A stretch of DNA of 64,000 nt. Source: Vreelandella sulfidaeris. GTDB lineage: Bacteria; Pseudomonadota; Gammaproteobacteria; Pseudomonadales; Halomonadaceae. The DNA is taken from NCBI GenBank assembly GCA_007182875.1, contig AP019514.1:496001-560000 (forward strand), read 5' to 3'. Below the pieces are notes generated by a model that worked only from the letters and a program-made list of their open reading frames with translations, ran no database searches and was not told where the DNA came from. The translations under genes were made by a program, and so were the position numbers. Shown here in pieces: positions 54,732 to 64,000 of this stretch (its first letter is position 1; the number at the start of each line of letters is the position of its first letter).

Positions 54732-55879
54732 ATGGACGCCCATGAGTGGCTGGTGGTCAATGCGCTGCCGGGTATGGGGGCACTGCGTATTGCGCAGTTG
54801 TTGGCCCGCCAACCACAGTGGCCAGCAGGTTGGTTGGCCGCACTGCCTAGCCGTGCGGCCAGTGAGTTGCGCCTATGGCTTGAGCACCCCGCACGCAGTC
54901 CGCTGCAAAACGTTATTGATGAGACCTTGGCCGGCAGCAGAGCGTCCCAAGTCGGCACATACTGCATCGTGACCACCCCGCTTGGCCTGCACTGTTAAAT
55001 GAATTACCCGACCCGCCGGTAGTACTCTGGGCGCAGGGGGAATCTTGGCGCACTGGAAGGCCCCAAGCTTGCTATGGTAGGCACCCGCCGCCCGACAGGG
55101 GGAAGGCACACATAACGCGCAAGCGTTTGCGCGCGACCTGGCCCGCCGCGGCTGGTGTGTCGTCAGCGGTATGGCATTGGGGATTGACGGTGTTGCCCAA
55201 CGCGCCGCCCTGAATGCCGGTGGAAGCACTATTGCCGTACTGGGTTGCGGCGTGGATGTGATCTACCCCGCCTCCCACCGTGATCTTCACGAACAGCTTA
55301 GTCGCCTGCCTGGTGGCCTAGTGTTATCGGAGCATCCGCCTGGCACCGTGGCCCGCCCAGCATTTTTCCGCGGCGGAATAGAATTGTTACCGGCCTTTCG
55401 CTCGGTACACTGGTGGTTGAAGCTACCGAAAAAGCGGCTCGCTGGTGAGTGCACGGCTCACGCTAGAGCAAAATCGCGAACTGTTTGTACTGCCCGGCTC
55501 ACTGCACAATGTGCAAGCACGCGGATGCTTAGCACTATTACGCCAAGGGAGTGCTCATCTGGCCTGTAGTGTCGACGATATCATTGCTGACCTCGGCCAC
55601 TGGGCAGAGGCGTTTATTCCGCCCGATGACGACACGAAGCAAGGTGTATCGGCTGGTTTAGAAAGGCCTTCTAATCAAGAGCCACTTCCCGAGTCGCTTC
55701 CCGAAACCCTGCCTGATGACTTGTTAGCGTCTCTATCGGCCACGCCGACACCTATTGACCTATTGGTGCATGCCACCGGCGTGACGGTCAGCGACTGCCA
55801 ACAGCGCCTGCTGATGCTTGAGTTAGACGGCTGGGTCAGCCAGCAAGCGGGAGGCTGGGTGCGGCTGCCGCGGCCATGA
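54732..55879 (+). CDS. dprA: DNA processing protein DprA (frame broken)
   Basis: Loads RecA on incoming single-stranded DNA during transformation. About 383 residues. Seen: the SAM-like N-terminal part, then [62 protein letters not shown] and a late winged-helix domain ([34 protein letters not shown]). Breaks lie near 54993, 55060, 55100, 55370 and 55440. GGAGGAC precedes the start. Confidence 0.92.
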
Positions 55880-55921
55880 TAGGATAAAACCATTAAAGGC
55901 ATGTTGCCGTAAGGAGAGACC

Positions 55922-56478
55922 ATGAGTTTGGCGACTGATCTAGCCCCTGCGATTCGTGCACTGCGTGACGGGGAGTGATTGCCTGCCCTACCGAAGCAGT
56001 TTGGGGCTAAGCTGTGACCCCGAAAACGATGAAGCCCTAGCCCATTTGATGCGTATGAAAGAACGCGACCCAGCAAAAGGGGTCATTCTCGTTGCCGCCA
56101 GTATTGAGCAGTTCCTACCCTGGTTGAGCCAACTTCCGCTCGCGATGCATGCGCCTTTGGCTGCCAGCTGGCCGGGTCCTAACACGTGGTTAGTGCCTGA
56201 TAATGGCCGCAGCCACGGTCTGGTACGAGGCGCTCATGAGCGCGTGGCGCTGCGAGTGACCGACCATCCGCTGATGAAAGCCCTATGCGAAGCGTTTGGT
56301 GGCCCGCTGGTGTCGACTTCAGCCAACCGTTCGGGGGGAGCCACCAGCAATGAGCGCTACTGAGATCACTGAAATCTTTGGCGATGAAGTGGCCTATGTG
56401 GTGAAAGGCGACCTTGGCGGTAATGCCAAACCTAGCACCATAAGAGATTTAGCCACTGGCAAAATCATGCGTCCTTAA
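55922..56478 (+). CDS. tsaC: threonylcarbamoyl-AMP synthase TsaC (frame broken)
   Basis: YrdC-domain enzyme making threonylcarbamoyl-AMP for t6A37 of tRNA, about 186 residues, the short form without Sua5 domain. Seen: VIACPTEAVWGLSCDP, KERDPAKGVILVA, SWPGPNTWLVP, RVTDHPL, and the SANRSGEPP signature. Breaks near 55972 and 56345 are single bases. AAGGAGAGACC precedes the ATG. Part of the dprA-tsaC-hemF-aroE set. Confidence 0.93.
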
Positions 56479-56492
56479 GCAGTACGCCATTA

Positions 56493-56543
56493 ATTCACTA
56501 TTCACCACTTACTGCCCACCACTTACTACTCTCCATTCACTAT
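56493..56543. repeat. nested short repeats before hemF
   Basis: CACCACTTACT occurs at 56503-56513 and 56517-56527, flanked by ATTCACTAT at 56493-56501 and 56535-56543. The segment is almost without G. It lies directly upstream of hemF. Confidence 0.7.
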
Positions 56544-56562
56544 CAATCACCCAGGAGTTACC

Positions 56563-57509
<947 letters not shown>

Positions 57510-57513
<4 letters not shown>

Positions 57514-58331
57514 CCGATCGCTACTGTGTGTTTGGCAACCCGATCAATCACTCCAAGTCGCCGCTGATCCACGCTGAGTTTGCCCACCAAACCCAGCAGG
57601 CATGTGAGTACACCGCCGAAGAGACGCCGTTGGATGGCTTTGTTGGTGCGTGGCGTGCGTTTGTCGATGCGGGCGGACGCGGTGCCAACGTCACCGTGCC
57701 ATTCAAAGGAGACGCTTTCGCGCTGTGCGATACCCTGAGCCATCGTGCCCGCCGGGCGGGCGCGGTGAATACGCTGATTCTGGGTGGCAATGGGCGTACC
57801 TATGGCGATAACACCGATGGGATTGGCCTAGTGCGCGATTTGACCTATCACCGTGTTGCGTTAGCCGGAAAACGACTTTTAGTCGTGGGAGCGGGCGGGG
57901 CCGTACGGGGCATTTTGGAACCTCTGCTTGCCGAACAGCCGAGTGAAATCGTCGTGGTGAACCGCACCGCTGACAAAGCCGAGCAGTTGGTCAGTGATTT
58001 TGCCGATCTGGGGCGGATTAGTGGCGGCGGTTTCGATGCCCTGAACGGTACTTTTGATGTAGTAATTAACGGCACTAGCGCCAGTCTCACTGGGGAGCTG
58101 CCGCCCCTACCAGACACAGTATTTGCGCCGCATGCCTGGGCTTACGACATGATGTACGGGGCCGAACCGACGGTGTTCTTACAATGGGCGGGGCCACGTG
58201 GCGCGAAGCTGCTTGATGGCTTAGGCATGTTGGTAGAGCAAGCCGCTGAGTCGTTTTTCCTATGGCGCAACGTGCGTCCGGAAACAGCTCCTGTGCGCGA
58301 AATATTACGCCAATCGCTTAACTATCAATAA
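57510..58331 (+). CDS. aroE: shikimate dehydrogenase
   Basis: 273 residues, intact. NADPH-dependent reduction of 3-dehydroshikimate in aromatic amino acid synthesis. Seen: [18 protein letters not shown] (substrate pocket with SKSP), [12 protein letters not shown] (catalytic lysine), [11 protein letters not shown], and the cofactor loop [11 protein letters not shown] with VVNRTADKA. Coupled to hemF by a four-base overlap. Confidence 0.96.
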
Positions 58332-58349
58332 GCGAACTCAAGAACGCCA

Positions 58350-58384
58350 CAAAAGCGGGGTCGGATGACTTATCCGACCCCGCT
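58350..58384 (-). terminator. terminator between aroE and a small membrane gene
   Basis: AGCGGGGTCGGAT (58354-58366), loop GACTT, ATCCGACCCCGCT (58372-58384): a perfect 13-base stem. The T run (TTTT) follows on the minus strand, so it ends the minus-strand gene; it may also stop aroE transcripts. Confidence 0.85.
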
Positions 58385-58410
58385 GTCATGATACAGATAC
58401 TAAAAACGCT

Positions 58411-58671
58411 TCAATTAGCACGTTTTACGTATAACCCCACCATGCACATTGCTAGGCCAACCACCGAGAGCAGCATGCCGCCATTGACGAGTAGCGGTGA
58501 GCGCTCCAGCCAAGAAACAAACGGCTGTGGCGTGTCCCTACAAACATGCGCGACGTAATTCCAATATCCGCCATCCAATTGACAGGCGCGCACACCGTTC
58601 AACTCCCAGAAATAAACGCCCATCAGTACAAACAGCGGCAGCACCAGTAACAGTAACCCTAATTTAATCAT
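58411..58671 (-). CDS. small two-helix membrane protein, unknown
   Basis: 86 residues, intact frame; not recognised. An N-terminal helix (about residues 4-20, LGLLLLVLPLFVLMGVYFW) and a C-terminal helix (about 62-82, GGMLLSVVGLAMCMVGLYV) flank a loop of about 40 residues that is probably periplasmic. The loop contains Cys30 and Cys43, which could form a disulfide. It stands between a terminator and the M48 protease gene. Confidence 0.65.
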   Translation of the reverse strand: MIKLGLLLLVLPLFVLMGVYFWELNGVRACQLDGGYWNYVAHVCRDTPQPFVSWLERSPLLVNGGMLLSVVGLAMCMVGLYVKRAN

Positions 58672-58714
58672 TTAAACCTCAAGAGCCTGACGCCGTCAGA
58701 CCACAACGTGAGCG

Positions 58715-59516
58715 TTACGGGCGTGGGCAGTTGGGGGTATGACCATTGCTGCGAGCCTGCTCATACAGGGCAAGTGCTTGATCCATATTGCCTTGTAGGC
58801 CTTCAATGCGCTGGCCTTGACCAGGGTGGGTCGACATCCACTCGGGGGGCACCGCCGCCTGTCGCTGCCTGCATGTTTTCCCACAGGGTGACGCTCTCAC
58901 GGGGATTGAAACCCGCCTGGGCCATCAGATCCAGCCCAATCACATCGGCTTCGCTTTCATGGGCGCGCGAGAAGGGTAGGACGATGCCGTACTGCGCGCC
59001 CATACCGAGCACACCCATCAGCTGCTGGCCACCCGCGGACTGCATGCCGGAGGTGCTGGAAATTACCGATAGGCCAAGTGAGGTGGCACTTTCGGTCGAG
59101 GCGCGCTCATTGGCGTGGTTCGCCAGTACGTGACCAATCTCGTGACCTATGACCGAGGCGAGCTGGTCTTGGTTAGTGGCAATATCCAGCATGCCGGTAT
59201 TCACACCCATATAGCCGCCGGGAAGCGCGAACGCGTTGGGCTGCTCGGATTCAAATACGCGGATTTGCCAGTCTAACTGCTGCTGCTCGGCGGGAAGTTC
59301 CGCCACAATGGCATCCGCAATGCACTGGACATAGCGCTGGCTAGCCTGGCCGGCGCTGGGAAGTTCCTGCTGGTATTGAGTGAACGCCTGACGGCCCATC
59401 TGATTAAGCTCGCTGTCTGAGAGCAGCAACAGCTGTGAGCGTCCGGTGGGCGAGGTAGTACAAGCAGCGATAGAAGCACATAGAGCGGTAACAGCGAGGG
59501 GGCGAAGCCAGCGCAT
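58715..59516 (-). CDS. M48-family metalloprotease lipoprotein (frame broken once)
   Basis: About 266 residues. Lipobox in ALCASIAACTTSP marks an envelope lipoprotein. The zinc motif HEIGHVLANH and the third ligand in ESEADVIGLDL are present, as are PNAFALPGGYMGVN and the C-terminal RESVTLWENM. Resembles the LoiP/YcaL group that controls outer-membrane protein quality. One break near 58855; the corrected end is PEWMSTHPGQGQRIEGLQ, finishing PNCPRP. Confidence 0.88.
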
Positions 59517-59635
59517 GAGACGGTTTCCTTATAGACGAATGGTTTTCCTGCACACAAGATAACCGCTGGTAGCAGTAAATCAATCCCCATCATAACCCAC
59601 CTAGAGGATGACTTGGATGCTGACCTGAGTAGCCC

Positions 59636-60243
59636 TTAGTGCTGCGGAACTAACTGCCCGTCAGCGCCTACGTTTAGGCGAGTCTTGGGCGTCAGTAGCC
59701 CTGATGGGAGTTTCATGCCCAAGCCACGTAGATCTCCAGGGTAATGGCCAACTCACTACCGGCTGGCAGTTCGCCCTGTGTTGCCAGCTGACTGGCAAGC
59801 TCCAGCATCGGCGTCATGCGTTGGGGGTCGGTGGCCAGCACGTCGAAGGCGACGGGTAAGCGCAAATTGGCATCGTTGCCGGAGGTTAGCGTGACGTCCT
59901 GCTTATATTGCCCCTGCACAGGGTCAACGCCGGGCATATCCAGTGACCAGCGAAAACCTGCCATCTCTACCGGTGGCATGCCGACGGGCAAGCCTAGGCC
60001 CATCGCAATGGTGGCTTGTATGGGTAGGCTACCCGCACCCAGGCTGGAAGCAATCAGACTGGTTAAATCGCTAGTATCCAAGCCAGCGTTAACGCTGTAA
60101 GGGCCGATTCGCACGTCTTCAATGCCCAGGGAGGTAACGGCTAAGCGAAAAGCAAATAGGCCGGTTTGGGGTAGGGCGAGGCAGCCAGTTAACAGACTGG
60201 CAACGCCCAGTAGGATTATCCAGCGGCGAGCAGCATAAAGCAT
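59636..60243 (-). CDS. putative lipoprotein, unknown (frame broken once)
   Basis: About 202 residues, not assigned to a named family. The N-terminus MLYAARRWIILLGVASLLTGC is a lipoprotein signal with lipobox LLTGC. The rest is soluble and beta-rich in appearance, reminiscent of LEA14/WHy-type lipoproteins, but I am not sure. GGGGAG lies before the ATG at 60243. A break near 59730 truncates the ORF; corrected, it reads LRGLGMKLPSGLLTPKTRL and ends at 59636. Confidence 0.6.
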
Positions 60244-60410
60244 AAGATATCTCCCCACGACGTGTACAGGTAGCACAGCAGTAGGCAAACGTAGTGTTAA
60301 TATTTGGTAGGAAAAGTGTGGTAGGAGCGTTAAAACGCCGCTATTTGAGTGCCGAAACCACCCACTGTCAAGCAAAATTAATCACTAATGAAGCCTGTTA
60401 GGTCGCCTAC

Positions 60411-60442
60411 AAAAACGCCCGTCTGACGTTGCAAACGGGCGT
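60411..60442 (-). terminator. terminator downstream of der
   Basis: ACGCCCGT and ACGGGCGT form a stem around a 12-base loop; on the minus strand TTTTTG follows. It lies about 25 bases after the der stop and ends the hisS-yfgM-bamB-der unit. Confidence 0.75.
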
Positions 60443-60467
60443 AAAAGAAGAAGACGTGATATGCGGC

Positions 60468-61872
60468 TTAGCGACGGCTCTTGCGCGCCTCTTTGGTGCG
60501 GTTAAGCTCGCGCTTTTAGCCTTCTCTTTATCGCTGGCACCCGCCATGTTATCGAATGGGTTACTGCCTGAGCGGAACTCAAAACGTATCGGCGTGCCGC
60601 GCACTTTTAATACTTTACGGAACGTATTGGTCAGATAGCGACGGTAGGCTTCGGGCAGCGCTTCGGTTTGATTGCCGTGAACGACGATAATCGGTGGATT
60701 GCTGCCGCCCTGGTGGGCCATGCGTAGTTTAATCCGTCGCCCGTGTACCATGGGGAGGCGGATTTTGGCTGACCGCATCCTGCAGCAGCGTGGTGAGGCG
60801 GTTGGTTGACCAGTGTGCGTTGGCCGCATCAAAGGCGCGGTCAATCGACGGGTAGAGATCGCCTACTGCGGTACCATGCAAAGCAGAGATAAAGTGCAGC
60901 TCTGCGTAATCGGCAAAGCCCAGGCGGCGCTTAACCTCGGTGCGCATCTTGTCTTTGGCTTCGGTCTCCAGACCGTCCCACTTATTGACCGCCAGAACCA
61001 GGGCGCGCCCTGTGGTCAGCACGTAGTCGAGCAGGTGCAGATCCTGCTCCACCAGGCCGCTGGAGCCATCCAGCACCATGATCACTACATGCGACTCTTT
61101 AATCGCATCCAGCGTCTTGATGATGGAAAATTTTTCGGCGATTTCGCGGACATTCTTGCGGCGCCGGATACCCGCGGTATCAATCAGTACATAGGGCTTG
61201 CCGCGTCGCTCAAAGGGAATCTCAATGGCATCGCGCGTCGTGCCTGCTTCATCAAAGACCACCACCCGATCTTCACCCAGCAGGCGATTAACGAGGGTCG
61301 ACTTACCCACATTGGGGCGACCAATCACGCCGATGCGAATGCCTTTGCTACCGGTGTCGGCGGGGATGCTTGCATCGCGTTCAGGAAACGGTTCGAGCAC
61401 TACATCCATCAGGGTAGAAACGTTACGTCCGTGAGCGGCAGCAATCGGCCAGGGGTCGCCTAATCCCAGCGACCAAAAAGTCGCCCATCGCCGAATGCTC
61501 TTCCAGCCCGTCGGTTTTATTCACCACCAACCAGGTCTTTTTCTGATTAACGCGTAGGTGGTTAGCAATCGCCTGATCTGCGGCGATGAGGCCAGCGCGT
61601 GCGTCGACCATAAACAGCACAATATCGGCTTCATCAATGGCAGCGAGAGACTGCTCAGCCATGGCTGCGTCGATGCCCTCTTCGTCACCGCTGATACCAC
61701 CGGTATCGATCACGGTATAGACCTTATCGCCCAGCATGCCGTTGCCGTACTTACGATCGCGGGTGAGGCCAGGAAAGTCGGCCACCAGAGCATCACGCGA
61801 GCGCGTTAGGCGGTTAAACAACGTCGATTTGCCCACATTGGGGCGACCGACTAAAGCAATGACGGGTGTCAT
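60468..61872 (-). CDS. der: ribosome biogenesis GTPase Der (frame broken)
   Basis: Double-GTPase (EngA) needed for 50S assembly, about 468 residues. First G domain: [30 protein letters not shown]. Second: [33 protein letters not shown]. Then the KH-like domain ending SNPFDNMAG. Breaks lie near 61465, 60758 and 60516; the corrected end is [16 protein letters not shown], with TAA at 60470. The ATG overlaps the bamB stop. Confidence 0.95.
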
Positions 61873-63037
61873 GGAGTTACTTCCAGGGTTTCCAGGCGAC
61901 CATTGTTGGCCTGGACATGAATGGTGCTGCCGTCAGTGACCGGGCGTACGGTGATACCCGAGCCATGCACGCGAGTGCGGCCCACGATATCGCCTTCGCG
62001 AGCGTCGATCAGGTGAACATATCCTTCAAAATCGCCGAAGACTAAACGGCCATCGGCAAAGGCGGGTGCCGTTAACCAACGGTCTTGAAGTTCGTCATTA
62101 CGCCAAATTTCGCGGCCACTGTTGGCATCCAGTGCAACAACCTGGCTGTCATCGGTAACAACGAACAGGAAGTCGCCGACCAGAATCGGGGTATGGCGGC
62201 TGGAGAGATCCGCTTCCCAAAGCACGTCGCCTTGGGTCGCTTCCAGCGCTACCACACGGCCGTTATAGCTGGTCACAAACAGACGGCCATCAGGGCTAAT
62301 GATCGGCTGGCCGGAAAGGTCAACCAAGCGCTCTACTTCGCTACGTCCGCGCGGTGTGGCAACCTGCATTTCCCATAGCGGCTGGCCGCTACGGTTATCC
62401 AGCGTGGCCAGGCGGCCATTGGCCAGGCCGACAAAGCTGACCGGGTCAATGACCATCGGCGTACCGGTGCCGCGCAGGGTGAGTGACGGCTGCGAACTGG
62501 TGTATACCCAACGCTTTTCCCGCTGGCGCGATCCAAGGCAGTCACACGGCCATCGACACTTTGCACGACCAACAGTTGCTGGTTGGCCTGGGGCGCGGCA
62601 AGCACTTCGCTGGAAACCCGCGAGCGCCATTCTTCGCTGCCGTCACGTTGATCCAAGGCGATCACTTCGCCGTTACCAGTGGCTAGGTAAACCTGGCCTG
62701 CAACCGCGGTGAGCGCGCTGGAGATCGTCGTATCCAGATCGATTTTCCACTCAACGTCACCACTATCAGCATTCATGGCCATCACCACGCCTTCAACGCC
62801 CGCTGCAAATACGGTGTCACCTTCACGTGCCGGCGCAATAGGGTAGCGAGCGTGACCCAGGCCTTCACCCACCTTGCGATCCCACTGAGTGTCTAGCGAG
62901 GAGGTCTCGTCGAAGCTGCGCAATTCTTTAGGCGAATAGGCCGACTCGCCTTTGCTGGCACAACCAGCCAATAGAGCCAGCGTCAGTGCGCCAAAGCTTA
63001 CCCGTATCAGCTGTTTCGTTGGGATACCTAAAGTCAT
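61869..63037 (-). CDS. bamB: outer-membrane assembly lipoprotein BamB (frame broken once)
   Basis: Eight-bladed beta-propeller subunit of the BAM complex, about 390 residues. Lipobox [11 protein letters not shown], then repeated propeller motifs such as [46 protein letters not shown] and [15 protein letters not shown]. One break near 62515 (corrected [17 protein letters not shown]). Coupled to yfgM upstream and der downstream by four-base overlaps. Confidence 0.94.
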
Positions 63038-63689
63038 TGTGTCGCCTCCTCAGCGCCGAGATCGTCAAGCTTGAACTGTACGCCGTAAAGCGGCTGGTCT
63101 TGGGTTTGAGACACTTCCAAGGCGGTTTCCCAGGCATCGCGGGCCGCGTCGGTGTCGCCTTGGGCGGCAAACGCATCGCCCCGCACGTTCGCACGCTGGG
63201 CTGCTAATGCGTCGCTGATCGGCTCGTCTAGCAACGCATGCGCCTGTGTAGGATTACCGTCGGTGAGTTCTATACGGGCCAGGCGCAGCCATGCAAGGCT
63301 TTGCACATAGCGTCGCGACGATTCGGCAGCGTTTTCCAGCGCGGTACGCGCATCTTCCAAGTTGCCTTGTTGAACCGCCAAGCGTGCATCAAGTAGCAGG
63401 GCGAGTTCGGCGTAGAGCGTATCGCCATGTTCATCGGTAATGTCGCTAACCAGTTCCCGCGCAGAGGCCAACTGTTCGTCACTAAGCTCATTGCCCGTGC
63501 TAATGCTGACCAATTGTTGATAGCGCATGGAGGCGGCTTCGGCCTGACCTTGCTGGTAGTTCTGCCAAGCATTCCAGCCGAACACCCCGCCGCCGCCAGG
63601 ACTGCGCCTGCAATCAACGACATGCCGTTCTCTTTCCACCAGCGCTTTACCGCGTCTAGCTGCTCTTCTTCGCTTCTCAGCTCCACCAC
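63034..63689 (-). CDS. yfgM: YfgM-family SecYEG-associated TPR protein (frame broken once)
   Basis: About 218 residues with an N-terminal membrane helix (WWKENGMSLIAGAVLAAAG) and a periplasmic tetratricopeptide part (ELALLLDARLAVQQGNLEDARTALENA...). YfgM links the Sec translocon to periplasmic chaperones such as PpiD. It begins MVELRSEEEQLDAVKRWW. One break near 63585 (corrected GGGVFGWNAW). Order hisS-yfgM-bamB-der is classical. Confidence 0.9.
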
Positions 63690-63754
63690 GGGCGGGCTCC
63701 TAGTCTGCTAAATTCGTTTGTCGACGTTCGTGTTGTTCGTATGTCTAGGCTTGT

Positions 63755-64000
63755 CTATCTGGGCTTATATGGACGCTTACTAAGCACCAGGGCTAATAGC
63801 CCGCGCAGCGTGCGGCCTAATGTTGCTTGAGGGACATTTTGCTGTTCGCGGTCATCGCGTAAAAACTTGAGCGTTGCCGATTGCTGTGCGATTTCATCTT
63901 CGCCGAGCAGGATGGCCATCGAGGCATCACTCTTATCGGCTTTTTTCATCCGGCTTTTGAAACTGCCGCCGCCACAATGAAGTTGTAAACGCAACTCAGG
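63755..64000 (-). CDS. hisS: histidyl-tRNA synthetase, 3' part
   Basis: The C-terminal 81 residues of HisS; the rest lies beyond the right edge. The anticodon-binding domain is recognisable: LRLQLHCGGGSFKSRMKKADKSDASMAILLGEDE. The end is RPYKPR. The position before yfgM-bamB-der supports it. No break is seen in this portion. Confidence 0.9.
   Translation of the reverse strand, partial: PELRLQLHCGGGSFKSRMKKADKSDASMAILLGEDEIAQQSATLKFLRDDREQQNVPQATLGRTLRGLLALVLSKRPYKPR

Overview
The window is an ordinary housekeeping stretch of a gammaproteobacterial chromosome, most likely Halomonadaceae (Halomonas/Vreelandella). That placement is an inference from protein resemblance, moderate GC, and gene order such as lptG-lptF<>pepA-holC-valS, hisS-yfgM-bamB-der, def-fmt-rsmB-trkA-trkH opposite dprA-tsaC-hemF-aroE, and a bioBFHCDA operon. 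I see no prophage, insertion sequence, CRISPR array, tRNA or rRNA.

The main feature of the data is that most longer genes, including essential ones (valS, der, def, hemF, hisS neighbourhood), are broken by single-base indels in short homopolymers. Restoring one A/T/G/C in a run usually restores the protein family sequence. I therefore annotate whole genes across these breaks and treat them as sequence errors, not pseudogenes. Two in-frame stops (24687 and 27280) are not homopolymer changes and are listed separately.

Layout. 1-7.8 kb (minus): valS, an MFS transporter, holC, ilvE, pepA. 7.9-10.6 kb (plus): lptF, lptG, an RDD membrane protein. 10.7-11.7 kb: bfd and bfr (iron storage). 11.8-14.0 kb (minus): cstA, sodC. 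14.1-18.1 kb (plus): truC, tcdA, a DUF1653 protein, a RecQ-family helicase. 18.3-19.9 kb: HDOD-GGDEF protein. 20-23.4 kb (minus): a COG0523 zinc GTPase behind a good Zur-box candidate, a PepSY membrane protein, a methyltransferase. 23.4-24.5 kb: an A+T-rich patch with an XRE regulator. 24.5-26.9 kb: GAF-GAF-GGDEF-EAL protein. 27.2-31.3 kb: opgG-opgH (periplasmic glucans). 31.3-36.3 kb: EutR-like regulator divergent from eutB-eutC-ethanolamine permease. 36.4-39.5 kb: CIA30-like protein, aceK, sirtuin. 39.5-45.2 kb (minus): complete biotin operon bioB-F-H-C-D-A with a BirA-like operator. 45.4-50.7 kb: DTW protein converging on a TraB-family protein, trkH, trkA, dodecin. 50.7-53.6 kb (minus): rsmB, fmt, def. 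53.8-58.3 kb (plus): TsaP-like protein without LysM, dprA, tsaC, hemF, aroE. 58.4-64 kb (minus): small membrane protein, M48 protease, lipoprotein, der, bamB, yfgM, 3' part of hisS.

Functional themes are envelope biogenesis (LptFG, OpgGH, BamB, YfgM), cyclic-di-GMP signalling (two proteins), metal homeostasis (Bfr/Bfd, COG0523, SodC), biotin and heme synthesis, potassium uptake, and a minimal ethanolamine catabolic cluster. I found no convincing undescribed multi-gene system. The best leads are the fused BioF-BioH reading frame, the LysM-less TsaP-like protein, the palindrome before bfr, and the predicted metal and biotin operators.
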